Shown here in pieces: positions 1 through 7,498 of a stretch of 10,938 nt of DNA. The first letter of the stretch is position 1. Each line of letters starts with the position of its first letter. Under the pieces are notes generated by a model. The model was not told the origin of the DNA and did not search any database. It saw only the letters and a program-made list of their open reading frames with translations. A program made the translations under genes and the position numbers. The stretch spans positions 1 through 10,938 of the forward strand of contig JAPPKQ010000455.1 of the NCBI GenBank assembly GCA_028819945.1, written 5' to 3'. The stretch comes from a bacterium. Its GTDB lineage: Bacteria; Actinomycetota; Acidimicrobiia; Acidimicrobiales; CATQHL01.

Positions 1-3000
1 TGGAGCAAGGCGTGAACCGCCCGACCAAGCGCCGTGCCGTAGCGGCCCCTGCGCCACGCCGGCTCGTCGCCGTCCGCTCCGTCCTTGTCGAGGCCGGGGT
101 CGGGTCGGCCTGACTCGCCCGTCGGTCCCGGCCCGCCGTGCCGAGTCTGTGCCCCACCGTTTCCGGACAGGGCCGTCACGCCGCTGGCGGCCACCACAGG
201 GCTGCGCGCCGCGCGGGCCCACAGAGCGTCGCGTTCGCGCTCCCAGTCGGCGCGGGCCAACAACTCAACCTCTGGGGGACCGCCGTCACCGTCGCGCGCT
301 GAGCCCGCGTTGCCAAGGGCCCCGGGAGAGTCCGCGGCGGCGCCGTCCGGGTCGCGCAGGCGGCCGAAGCCGTACGGCGCCACGCCCTGAGGCAGCGTCT
401 CCACGGGGCGGCCCGCGCTCCACTCGGAGGCCTCGAGGACTTCTGACAGGCGCAGGGCGGACGACGCCGGCGCCGCCGTCGCCTCGCCGCCCTCGGAGCG
501 CCCCGACGCAACGGTGAGTGGATGGGGCGCGACGGCATCGCGACTGTCCTGGGGATCGGCTATCTCGGCGACGGTCTGGGCCAACAGCTCGGCGAGAGTC
601 ATCTTCTCCAGCGCCGAGGCCACAGCCAGATTCTCCCAATCGCCTGGCTTGCGGCCGGTGCGGTACAGCGAGACCGCGAGGTAGTCCTCGGCTCGGGTGC
701 AGGCCACGTACAGCTTGCGGATGTCTTCGTGGAACTGGTGACCCTTCTCGAGGTCGGTCACGAAGTCGCTGCCGAACGACTGGACGCGCCCCCCGAGTTT
801 GCCGACGGCGCCTCCGCCGTGCGGGAAGGCCAGTTCGGAGGATCGGGTGCCTCGGCGGGGCGCGGTGGTGCCGGAGAAGCCCGCCACGACCACGAACGGG
901 AACTCCAAGCCCTTGGCGGCGTGGACTGTCATGACCCGCACGGCGTCGTCGTCGGTCTCAGCCACGAGTGCCTCAACGACCCGCGCGCCCTCACCGCGCT
1001 GCATCTCGACCCAGCTGAGGTATGCCCGAAGCGTTCCGCCCACCGAATCGGAGAAGGCGCGCGCCTGATCGGCGGCACGGCGCAGACGGCGCCAGGTGTC
1101 CCGGTGTCGGCTCTCGGCGAACGCCAGTTCCATCAGCCTGCGCTCCTCGATGACGCGGTCCACGATCTCTCCTGGGCTGCGCCATAGCCGCTCGGCGTGC
1201 AGTTCTCGCATCCAGTCCAGGGCGCGTGAGACGGGATGTTCGGGTTGGGGGCTCAGGTAGTCCCACGCCCGGTGCGATCTGTCACAGAGCCGTCGGTAGC
1301 GATACAGGTCGTCATCGCCGAAGCCGAACGCGGCGGAGCGGAGCGCCGTCACGACCGCCAGATGGTCCGACGGGTCGTCCACCGCCCGAAGGGTGGCCAG
1401 AAGGTCGCGCTCGGGGCGCGTGGCGTAGACGAGGCTGGAGGACTCGACCCGGTAGGGTAGGCCCGCCGCGTCGAAGGCCGCGACGAGCGGAGCAAGCACG
1501 GTGCGAGCCGGGATGAGGACACACACGTCGCTGCGCCGCAGGGGCCGCGCGTCCCCGCGGCTGCGTACCCGCCAGCGCTCGGCCACGGCCCGGTCGATGA
1601 GCGCGGCCACGGCGGCGAACTCGACCTCGCGCAGTGACTCGGCGGGAATGCCGCGCGCTTCGCCCGAGCCCAAGGCCTCGGCGCCCAGCAGCAGAACAGG
1701 GGCGAATGCGGCGCCATCCGCCGTCACCCTCGCGGCCTCCAGCGGCACGTAGCCGGGTTGGGATCCCTCGACAGGCGCCACGAGGCGACCGAAGACGGCG
1801 TTGACCCAGCCCAGGATCGCCGCAGAAGAGCGCCAGTTGCGGCTGAGGGTCTCCTGAGCCTCCGGGCCCGCCCAGTCCGCCACCTGCAGGTACAGCCCGA
1901 TGTCGGCCCGGCGGAACCGGTACAGCGACTGCTTCGGGTCGCCCACGAAGAACAGCGAACCTCCGCGGCTGTGGAGATTCGGCCAGGAGGACGGCCCCGC
2001 AGCGCCGGGAGGATCATCGCAGGCGATGAGCAGGGCCAACTCCACTTGAATGGGGTCGGTGTCCTGGAACTCGTCGATCAGCAACCGCTGGTAGCGCGCC
2101 GCCAGCGCCCGCCGCACCGCTGGACCCCTATCGGGGTGACGCAGCAGATCCCGGGCCTGCACCAGCAGGTCGTGGAACACGAGCCGTCCACTGCGGCGGC
2201 GGCGCTCCGCCTCGGCTCTCACGAATCCCGCCAGCCGGGCCAGAAGCCGGGCCGCGCAGGACTGTCCGGCGACGTCGAGGCGGCCGCCGGCCGCGGCCCG
2301 CAGTTCCCTCAGCCGCTCACGCACACCCTCCTTGTCGAAGCCGGCCATCCAGTTGGCCTTGCGGCCCCGAGGCATCGGGCCGTCGGCCAGCTCCGCCAGG
2401 ATCGCGACCGCCTCCAACTCTCCGGCCGCTTCGAGGCGATCAGCCAGGCTGAACAGACCCTCGAGGGCGTCGCGAAGCGAGTCGGACTCTTCGGGCGCCG
2501 CCGCGGCTGCCGTGCGCGGCGCGAGAATGCACCAGCGACTCTCGGCGGCGAGTTCGCGCATCTCCGGGATCAGGTCCGCGAACCCGAGTGGCGGCACCTC
2601 GGGCACCTCGTCGAGTTCTGGGATGCGATCCACCGCGAGGTCCCAGTTGTCGCCCATGCGCCTCGCCGCCGATCGCAGGTTCGCCATCCGCATGCCGAGG
2701 GCGTCGCCCAGCACCAGCGCCCGCTCCATGGGCGGCTCGGCCAGCACCCCTTCGACGAACCGGTCCCAGTTCTCGGCGAACTCCATGTCCGCGCCGATCT
2801 CGTCGAGCGGCTCCAGCCTGGGCGGCAGCCCGGCCTCGGTGGTGTGCTCACGCAGGATCCGCTGCGCGAACGAGTGCAGCGTGCAGACCGCGGCCCCGTC
2901 GAGGTCGTCGAGCGCGCCCCGCAGGAGCTCTGCTTCGCCCCCAGCGGCGCCGCGGCTCGCCTCGGTCAGGTCGCGCCGGAGACGCTCGCGCAGCTCCGCG

Positions 3001-3197
3001 GCAGCCTTGTCGGTGAAGGTGATGGCAGCGATTTCAGACAGCGCTACGCCACTGCGAACCAGCCCCATGAGCCTCGAAACCAGCGCTGTCGTCTTGCCGG
3101 TCCCCGCTCCGGCCTCGAGGAACAGGTCGCGGTCTAGGTCCTCGGTGGCGGCTCGCCGGGCGCGGGCGTCTGCGCCGTCGCTCTCCGGCCGGCTCAC
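1..3197 (-). CDS. addA: AddA-like UvrD-family helicase-nuclease subunit, 3' end beyond window
   Basis: Motor subunit of a RecBCD/AddAB-type DNA end-processing complex: an ATP-driven 3'-5' translocase with a C-terminal nuclease. The frame stays open from GTG 3197 to the left edge (1065 codons). Superfamily 1A motifs are in order: Walker A AGAGTGKT (residues 29-36), TFTDKAAAELR (60-70), DEFQD (375-379), VGDPKQSLYR (from 418), VMTVHAAKGLEF (K762) and YVACTRAEDY (R835). After motif VI comes a long Gly/Asp/Pro-rich linker. The last visible residues, RYGTALGRAVHALL (H1062), match the first His motif of RecB-type PD-(D/E)XK nucleases, so the catalytic Asp and DYK motifs should lie just outside the window. 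The GTG start is set by a GGAGG at 3205-3209, 7 nt upstream, and it overlaps the addB stop by 4 bases. Family assignment is firm. AddA rather than AdnB is inferred from the partner, which lacks motor motifs. Confidence 0.93.
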   Translation of the reverse strand, partial: MSRPESDGADARARRAATEDLDRDLFLEAGAGTGKTTALVSRLMGLVRSGVALSEIAAITFTDKAAAELRERLRRDLTEASRGAAGGEAELLRGALDDLDGAAVCTLHSFAQRILREHTTEAGLPPRLEPLDEIGADMEFAENWDRFVEGVLAEPPMERALVLGDALGMRMANLRSAARRMGDNWDLAVDRIPELDEVPEVPPLGFADLIPEMRELAAESRWCILAPRTAAAAAPEESDSLRDALEGLFSLADRLEAAGELEAVAILAELADGPMPRGRKANWMAGFDKEGVRERLRELRAAAGGRLDVAGQSCAARLLARLAGFVRAEAERRRRSGRLVFHDLLVQARDLLRHPDRGPAVRRALAARYQRLLIDEFQDTDPIQVELALLIACDDPPGAAGPSSWPNLHSRGGSLFFVGDPKQSLYRFRRADIGLYLQVADWAGPEAQETLSRNWRSSAAILGWVNAVFGRLVAPVEGSQPGYVPLEAARVTADGAAFAPVLLLGAEALGSGEARGIPAESLREVEFAAVAALIDRAVAERWRVRSRGDARPLRRSDVCVLIPARTVLAPLVAAFDAAGLPYRVESSSLVYATRPERDLLATLRAVDDPSDHLAVVTALRSAAFGFGDDDLYRYRRLCDRSHRAWDYLSPQPEHPVSRALDWMRELHAERLWRSPGEIVDRVIEERRLMELAFAESRHRDTWRRLRRAADQARAFSDSVGGTLRAYLSWVEMQRGEGARVVEALVAETDDDAVRVMTVHAAKGLEFPFVVVAGFSGTTAPRRGTRSSELAFPHGGGAVGKLGGRVQSFGSDFVTDLEKGHQFHEDIRKLYVACTRAEDYLAVSLYRTGRKPGDWENLAVASALEKMTLAELLAQTVAEIADPQDSRDAVAPHPLTVASGRSEGGEATAAPASSALRLSEVLEASEWSAGRPVETLPQGVAPYGFGRLRDPDGAAADSPGALGNAGSARDGDGGPPEVELLARADWERERDALWARAARSPVVAASGVTALSGNGGAQTRHGGPGPTGESGRPDPGLDKDGADGDEPAWRRGRYGTALGRAVHALL

Positions 3198-6100
3198 GAC
3201 TGATCCTCCGAGCCCTGCTTCGGCGCAGCGCCCGCCGGAGGTCCGTAGACGAGGCCCACCTGCTCTTCGACGCCCAGCAGCTCCCGAGCCCCCACTCGCA
3301 GCCATACCAGCAGTTCGGGGCTACGAGCCTTGCGCAGGAGCTGCCCTCTCATCTCGGCGGCCCCGCTGGAGTCGACGCCGCAGTAGTCGCAGTGCGACGG
3401 GTGCCCGCGCGGGCGCGGGTAGGCGGGGAAGACTCCGCCGGCGATCCCGTCGCAGATGCTCGTCAGCGTCCAGCGCGTCTCGGCTTCGACAGCTTCGTCC
3501 AGCGCCAGCGGCATCCATCGGAATCCCTCGACGGTGCTGACGAACCAGTAGCCGGCGGTCACTCCGGCACCGGCGGCGGCAATCCGCCGGGCAGCGGCCG
3601 CGTACAGCGGGAGCTGCAACCGCGGCAGAGCTTCGCGCTTGAGCATCCCCGGCCGTCCGGCCCCGGCGTAGATCTGCCACGGCGCCTCTCCCAGCCGCTT
3701 GTAGGCGTCCCTGCGGCCGGTCTTGTAGTCGACCACGATCAGGTCTCCGCCGACGGTGACGTCGATGCGGTCGATGGCGCCGCGCAGACGAATGGCGCGT
3801 CCGTCCCGCAGCGGGAACTCGACGGGCTCAAGCGCCTCCTCGCCCCGGCGCACCATGCCGAAGCTCTTCTCTGTCGCCCACGGCACGCAGCCCTGGGCGC
3901 TCCGCCACCGCTGCTCCACATCGAGGAAAGCCAGCATCTCCCGGTGGATCCTGGCGCGCTCGGGTTCCCAGAAGATGCGCTGACCGACCCTCCCCTGCCC
4001 CTCGCGTTCGACGAATGCCTCGGCGGCGATCTGACTGAGACGCAGCCGCTCGGCGTCGCTCCAGCGCGACTCCGAGTTCGGCGCGCCCGCTGCCAGAACC
4101 TCGCTGAGAAACCGGTCCAGGATGGTGTGGATGAGATCGCCGCGCTCCAGCGCAGAGATCCGCAGCTCCCGCTCGGGCTGATCGGCGGGCTCGACGCCGA
4201 GCAGGTAGCGCATGAAGTAAGCGTGCGGACAACTCGGCCACATCTCCAGCTGCGTGGCCGAGACGACTCGCCTGCCAGCGCCCGGGTCGACGATGTCGCA
4301 TCCGGCGAGGTTCCCGTCGAAGCGCGTGAACTCGCTGCTGCGGCGCGCTGCCAGCAGCGTCACACCCGCGGCCAACGGCGCGCCGTCGGCGGCCAGCGGA
4401 TGCTCGTCCAACGAACCTCCGCCGCCCTGGTGGTCCAGCAGCAGCCGGAGATCGTACTCCTGGCGCGTCGCCGGAAATCCGCACGCTCGGAGGGCAGCGG
4501 TGGACGACGCCACGTCCCAGAAGGCAGCGTCCGGCAGCGCCTCCAGAGCCCCGGGCGCCGACGGTGCCCCCGGTTCGCCCGCACCGCCGCCCCGGTGTCC
4601 TTGCGCCTGCGCCAGCGCGAGCAGCCAGCGCGACGGCAACCGGTCGGCTGTGCGGCGCAGGTCGCCGCGCGGGTAGAGGAGGGTGCGCCCGGCGGACGCC
4701 CCGGCCAGGGCGGCCAGCAGGAGGCGGTGATCGTCGGCTAGCCGGTTCTGCGGCACCGGGAGTGCCTCGGGCACCGCGGCGCGCTCGGTCTCGCCCAGCA
4801 GCGTGTCCTCGACCGCTTGGCCGGGGAAGACACCCTCCGCCATCCCGAGCACCCAGACGCGCTCGAGGTCCTCGCCGAGCGCGACTCTGAGCGGCCCGAT
4901 CAGCAGACCATGACCCGTGCGACCGTGCCGCCCCCTGCCCGTCGCCAGTTCGGCCTCCAAGGCGCGCCGGAACCGCGCCGGATCGGGCCCAGGGTCGAGG
5001 TGATCCAAGCCACCGAGTCGATCGAGGCACGCCTCGACGCGTTCCGCTGCGGCGCGCTCGTGCGGCGGCCAGTTGCTCTCCCGCCACTCGGCGCCGCCCA
5101 CGAGGTCTCGCACCGACCGCTTCGCCCATTGGGCCAGCAGCCGCCACGTCGCCGCGGCGTTCGCCGCCTCGGCACTCGCCACAACGTCGCCCATGAAGCG
5201 GCGCAACCTGTCGGCGGTGAGTACATCGCGCTCAATGTGCGCCCGCCGCCAGTCGCCGTCCTCGCCTAGCCGGTCCATCTCCGAGCGCCGGTTGTCGCAG
5301 TAGGCCTCGAGTCTCCGATCCCACTCCTCGGCGCCGTCGATCACCCCGGCGCGGCGGCTGATCCGCTCCCAGGCCGCCACGGGCACCGGCCGCCAACGCC
5401 CCTCGCCGCCTTCCTCCAACGCCGCGCGGATCGGCGCCGCCGCCAGCCACGCCATGACGTCGGCGCGGCTGTATCGGCGCGCGGGCATCCCGAGCAGTCC
5501 CAACAGGAAGCGTCCGAGCACGCTCTCGGTCAGCGGGCGCGGCGACTCACCGTTGAAAGGCAACTCGGCGGCCTGCAGCTGGTCGGTCAGCAGGCGGGCA
5601 TAAGGGTCCCTGCGCCCGTACAGCACGGCCATGCGCTCCAGAGGCACTCCGCTGCGCATCGCCTCCACCACTCCCCGCAGCGCCGTTCGAACCTCTTCGT
5701 CGGCGTCGGTCACGGCGATGACGCGGGTCGGCGCCGGCACCGGCGCCGCCGGAGGTCGCCAAGCCTCGGCACCGGCGAGGCGGCGCACCGCAGCGGCAAC
5801 CGGAGCGTCGGCGGCCTCGTCGCCGCAGGCGGCGGCCACGACCGTGAATCCCCCGGACGCGGTGCTCAACACGGCCAGCAGATCGAGCGCGGGCGCTCCC
5901 AGCCGCTGCGGCAGGTACAGCAAAACCCGGCCCAACCCGGCGACGTCGGCGGCGCATCGCAAGTCGCCATGCGTCGCCGGCTCGGCAGCCGAGGCTGTCT
6001 CCCCGTGCCCCAGCACGTCGCGGGGGTCCCCAGGACGCTCCCCGGTCGTGCTGAAAGTCCCCGAGCCGCCCCAGTCGCGCCCCGGCCCGTCGCGGGGGTC

Positions 6101-6679
6101 CGCGGGCCTGCCGGGCTCGGCGGCCGCGGCGTGGTTCCCGCCGCCGAGCAGCCGTTTCGCCTCCTCCAGCAGATCGCGCTCGTCGTGGAAGCCGCCGGAC
6201 TCCAACCGCCGCTGAACCTGCCGGCTGACCGCCACCACATCGGCGGCCCGTGCCGAGGACTTCGCCAGCGCGGCCAGTTGACGGCCGTCGAGATCGCGAA
6301 GTACCCGATGCGCATCGAGGAGCGCTCGTTCGGTGGCGCGGTGGTCGCGCACCTCCCCGAACATCCCCGCGGCGGGCGTCTGCAACACCTGCCGCACGAC
6401 GGCCGCCTGGACTGCCGCCGAGGCGGGCCGCCGCCCGTGCGCCGCCAGGGCCTCCCCGGCGAGCCGTTCCGCCAGTTCGCGCAGCGTCACGCAGTCCACC
6501 CCGATGAGCCCCCGCCGGGCCAGCGCCCGCCGGGTCACGATGGCCAGCCGGTGCTCCCCCACCACCACCGTGACCGGGACCAGGAAATGCCCCGCCTCGG
6601 CCCGCGCGGCCTCCACCGCCTCGCACAGCGCCTCCAGGACCGGCGCACCGTACGGCGTCACTCGCACCGTCACAGTCAC
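3194..6679 (-). CDS. addB: AddB-like PD-(D/E)XK nuclease subunit
   Basis: Nuclease and scaffold subunit of an AddAB-type double-strand-break resection complex, 1161 aa, similar in size to known AddB. No Walker A is visible in the N-terminal half, so the helicase-like part is probably structural. The C-terminal nuclease domain is clear: SATQLEMWPSCPHAYF (C817), GDLIHTILDRF (H851), GAIDRID (D970) and VVDYKTG (D984, K986), followed by HCDYC (C1097, C1100). In AddB these cysteines bind a 4Fe-4S cluster, but the expected fourth Cys, six residues after C1100, is Gly1106 and no Cys follows. An Ala/Gly/Pro/Asp-rich insertion lies around residues 180-240. The start is GTG 6679, with a second in-frame GTG at 6673. 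A TACAGT seven nt upstream of 6679 could be a -10 for a leaderless transcript. The gene is followed at once by addA. Mycobacterial AdnA is the main alternative, but it should carry motor motifs. Confidence 0.9.
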   Translation of the reverse strand: MTVTVRVTPYGAPVLEALCEAVEAARAEAGHFLVPVTVVVGEHRLAIVTRRALARRGLIGVDCVTLRELAERLAGEALAAHGRRPASAAVQAAVVRQVLQTPAAGMFGEVRDHRATERALLDAHRVLRDLDGRQLAALAKSSARAADVVAVSRQVQRRLESGGFHDERDLLEEAKRLLGGGNHAAAAEPGRPADPRDGPGRDWGGSGTFSTTGERPGDPRDVLGHGETASAAEPATHGDLRCAADVAGLGRVLLYLPQRLGAPALDLLAVLSTASGGFTVVAAACGDEAADAPVAAAVRRLAGAEAWRPPAAPVPAPTRVIAVTDADEEVRTALRGVVEAMRSGVPLERMAVLYGRRDPYARLLTDQLQAAELPFNGESPRPLTESVLGRFLLGLLGMPARRYSRADVMAWLAAAPIRAALEEGGEGRWRPVPVAAWERISRRAGVIDGAEEWDRRLEAYCDNRRSEMDRLGEDGDWRRAHIERDVLTADRLRRFMGDVVASAEAANAAATWRLLAQWAKRSVRDLVGGAEWRESNWPPHERAAAERVEACLDRLGGLDHLDPGPDPARFRRALEAELATGRGRHGRTGHGLLIGPLRVALGEDLERVWVLGMAEGVFPGQAVEDTLLGETERAAVPEALPVPQNRLADDHRLLLAALAGASAGRTLLYPRGDLRRTADRLPSRWLLALAQAQGHRGGGAGEPGAPSAPGALEALPDAAFWDVASSTAALRACGFPATRQEYDLRLLLDHQGGGGSLDEHPLAADGAPLAAGVTLLAARRSSEFTRFDGNLAGCDIVDPGAGRRVVSATQLEMWPSCPHAYFMRYLLGVEPADQPERELRISALERGDLIHTILDRFLSEVLAAGAPNSESRWSDAERLRLSQIAAEAFVEREGQGRVGQRIFWEPERARIHREMLAFLDVEQRWRSAQGCVPWATEKSFGMVRRGEEALEPVEFPLRDGRAIRLRGAIDRIDVTVGGDLIVVDYKTGRRDAYKRLGEAPWQIYAGAGRPGMLKREALPRLQLPLYAAAARRIAAAGAGVTAGYWFVSTVEGFRWMPLALDEAVEAETRWTLTSICDGIAGGVFPAYPRPRGHPSHCDYCGVDSSGAAEMRGQLLRKARSPELLVWLRVGARELLGVEEQVGLVYGPPAGAAPKQGSEDQS
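3205..3209 (-). promoter_or_regulatory. Shine-Dalgarno for addA inside the addB 3' end
   Basis: Read on the minus strand this is GGAGG, 7 nt before GTG 3197. It lies within the last codons of addB and fixes the addA start. Together with the GTGA stop/start overlap it indicates translational coupling and near-equal synthesis of the two subunits. Confidence 0.8.
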
Positions 6680-6767
6680 GCCCGCAACTGTAGAGATTCC
6701 CTGTGACAGCCTCCGCAGCCCTCGGTGTCAGCGGTCGAATTTCGCCCGCCATCGGTGGCCTCGTGTG

Positions 6768-6790
6768 CCCGCTGGAGGGCGCCAGCCGGG
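6768..6790 (-). terminator. Possible hairpin terminator after vapC
   Basis: CCCGCTGG (6768-6775) pairs with CCAGCCGGG (6782-6790) around a 6-nt loop, with one bulged C. The hairpin begins 23 nt beyond the vapC stop. No T-run follows, so it is at best a non-canonical terminator. The remainder of the 133-bp gap between vapC and addB shows nothing else recognisable. Confidence 0.25.
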
Positions 6791-6812
6791 TTCCGTCAGC
6801 CAGCGCAGACCG

Positions 6813-7205
6813 CTAGTTCAGGACCTCGATTGGGCAGCGTGTTCCAGAGGCCCCGGCGAGCCGCCGGTCGGTGGTCAGCAGCGGTGCTTCGACCATCTCG
6901 GCGAGGGCCACGTAGGCGGCGTCGTAGGGCGTCAGTTTGTCGCGCAGTTCCCAGCAGCGCTCCAGCAGCGGAGCATGAGCCACGCGGGTGATGTCCAACT
7001 CGGCAAGATGCCGGACGCTCACGGCGGCCAGCGACGGCGGGAAGTCACGGCGCAGGACCAGCCACCTGAGAACCGACACGACCTCGAGGTCGACCAGCTG
7101 GGGTGCCAGCATCTGCTCGTTGCCGACGCGGAGCGCAACGTCGCGCGCCGCCACCTCCGCGCCCGCCACGAGCGTGAACACGACGCAGGCGTCGACGACG
7201 ATCAA
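6813..7205 (-). CDS. vapC: VapC-type PIN-domain toxin
   Basis: Predicted Mg-dependent endoribonuclease toxin, 130 aa, the usual VapC length. The four PIN acidic residues are in place: D5 in MIVVDAC, E41 in LVDLEVVS, D95 in LTPYDAAYVALAE and D113 in LLTTDRRLA. The C-terminus PIEVLN is also typical. The start is TTG 7205, chosen because it places IVVDA at the N-terminus as in the family and because its last two bases are the first two of the vapB TGA stop (TTGA overlap). No Shine-Dalgarno is visible, so translation probably depends on ribosomes finishing vapB. VapC proteins typically cleave tRNA or rRNA and are neutralised by the co-encoded antitoxin; the target here cannot be read from sequence. 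Confidence 0.9.
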   Translation of the reverse strand: MIVVDACVVFTLVAGAEVAARDVALRVGNEQMLAPQLVDLEVVSVLRWLVLRRDFPPSLAAVSVRHLAELDITRVAHAPLLERCWELRDKLTPYDAAYVALAEMVEAPLLTTDRRLAGASGTRCPIEVLN

Positions 7206-7447
7206 CGCGAGTCGCGATCGGCCCGGATCAGCGCGACGATCTCTTCGGAGTCGACATCGCGGTGCGCCGGGTGGTGCAGCGAATCGATACGCCGCCGGGC
7301 CAGGAGTTCGACGATCGTCGTCCGCCGCGCCTCGCGTGCGAGCAGGTCGAGCATGAACCGCTGCAGCGACTGGCCCGCATCGGCCGCCCGAGTGCGCAGG
7401 ACCCGATGGACATCCTCGGGCACGTCCTTCACCTGAATCGTGGGCAC
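7202..7447 (-). CDS. vapB: VapB/FitA-like antitoxin
   Basis: Predicted antitoxin of 81 aa that binds and inhibits the downstream PIN toxin and represses its own promoter. The N-terminus, MPTIQVKDVPEDVHRVLRTR followed by AADAGQSLQRFMLDLLAREA, has the beta-strand/helix/helix pattern of FitA/VapB ribbon-helix-helix antitoxins. The acidic C-terminal tail (DVDSEEIVALIRADRDSR) is the part expected to occupy the VapC active-site groove. GTG 7447 is preferred because it begins the RHH strand and lies 6 nt after a TATACT -10, giving a leaderless message. A TTG at 7477 would add ten residues unlike the family and would put the start inside the operator. The gene overlaps vapC by 4 bases and starts 46 bp after the methyltransferase stop. 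Confidence 0.88.
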   Translation of the reverse strand: MPTIQVKDVPEDVHRVLRTRAADAGQSLQRFMLDLLAREARRTTIVELLARRRIDSLHHPAHRDVDSEEIVALIRADRDSR

Positions 7448-7453
7448 GACCAG

Positions 7454-7459
7454 AGTATA
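7454..7459 (-). promoter_or_regulatory. -10 element of the vapBC promoter (leaderless)
   Basis: TATACT on the minus strand, separated by CTGGTC (6 nt) from GTG 7447. In actinobacteria a TANNNT at this distance from a start codon commonly marks a leaderless transcript, which also explains the absence of a Shine-Dalgarno. No convincing -35 is seen at 16-18 bp; that region is occupied by the GCGC dyad. RHH repressor binding there would block RNA polymerase. Confidence 0.6.
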
Positions 7460-7498
7460 GCGCCAAATTGGCGCCAATGGCGCTATTTAAGCGCTACA
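7456..7498. promoter_or_regulatory. vapBC operator: dyad of four GCGC boxes
   Basis: Four GCGC boxes are centred at 7461.5, 7472.5, 7481.5 and 7492.5, so the spacings are 11, 9 and 11 bp, symmetric about base 7477. Within this, ATAGCGCCA (7457-7465) and TGGCGCTAT (7478-7486) form a perfect 9-bp inverted repeat, and GCGCCAA (7460-7466) with TTGGCGC (7468-7474) forms another. Across the whole dyad 16 of 21 positions pair. It overlaps the -10 of vapBC and the methyltransferase stop codon. Such repeated half-sites suit cooperative binding by a VapBC oligomer; that role is inferred. Confidence 0.75.

Noticed and set aside
1758..3137. Long plus-strand open frame (459 codons) opposite addA
   Set aside because: It is antisense to a gene with complete helicase motifs, and its translation is Arg/Pro/His-rich with no recognisable domain; this is a high-GC shadow frame.
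3392..4741. Long plus-strand open frame opposite addB
   Set aside because: Antisense to the conserved nuclease domain, low-complexity composition, no family features.
6333..7436. 367-codon plus-strand frame crossing addB and vapBC
   Set aside because: Runs antisense through three independently supported genes and their spacers; Ser/Arg/Ala-rich with no motifs.
7202..7477. TTG 7477 as the vapB start
   Set aside because: It lies inside the operator dyad and adds ten residues before the conserved RHH strand; GTG 7447 is correctly placed after the -10.
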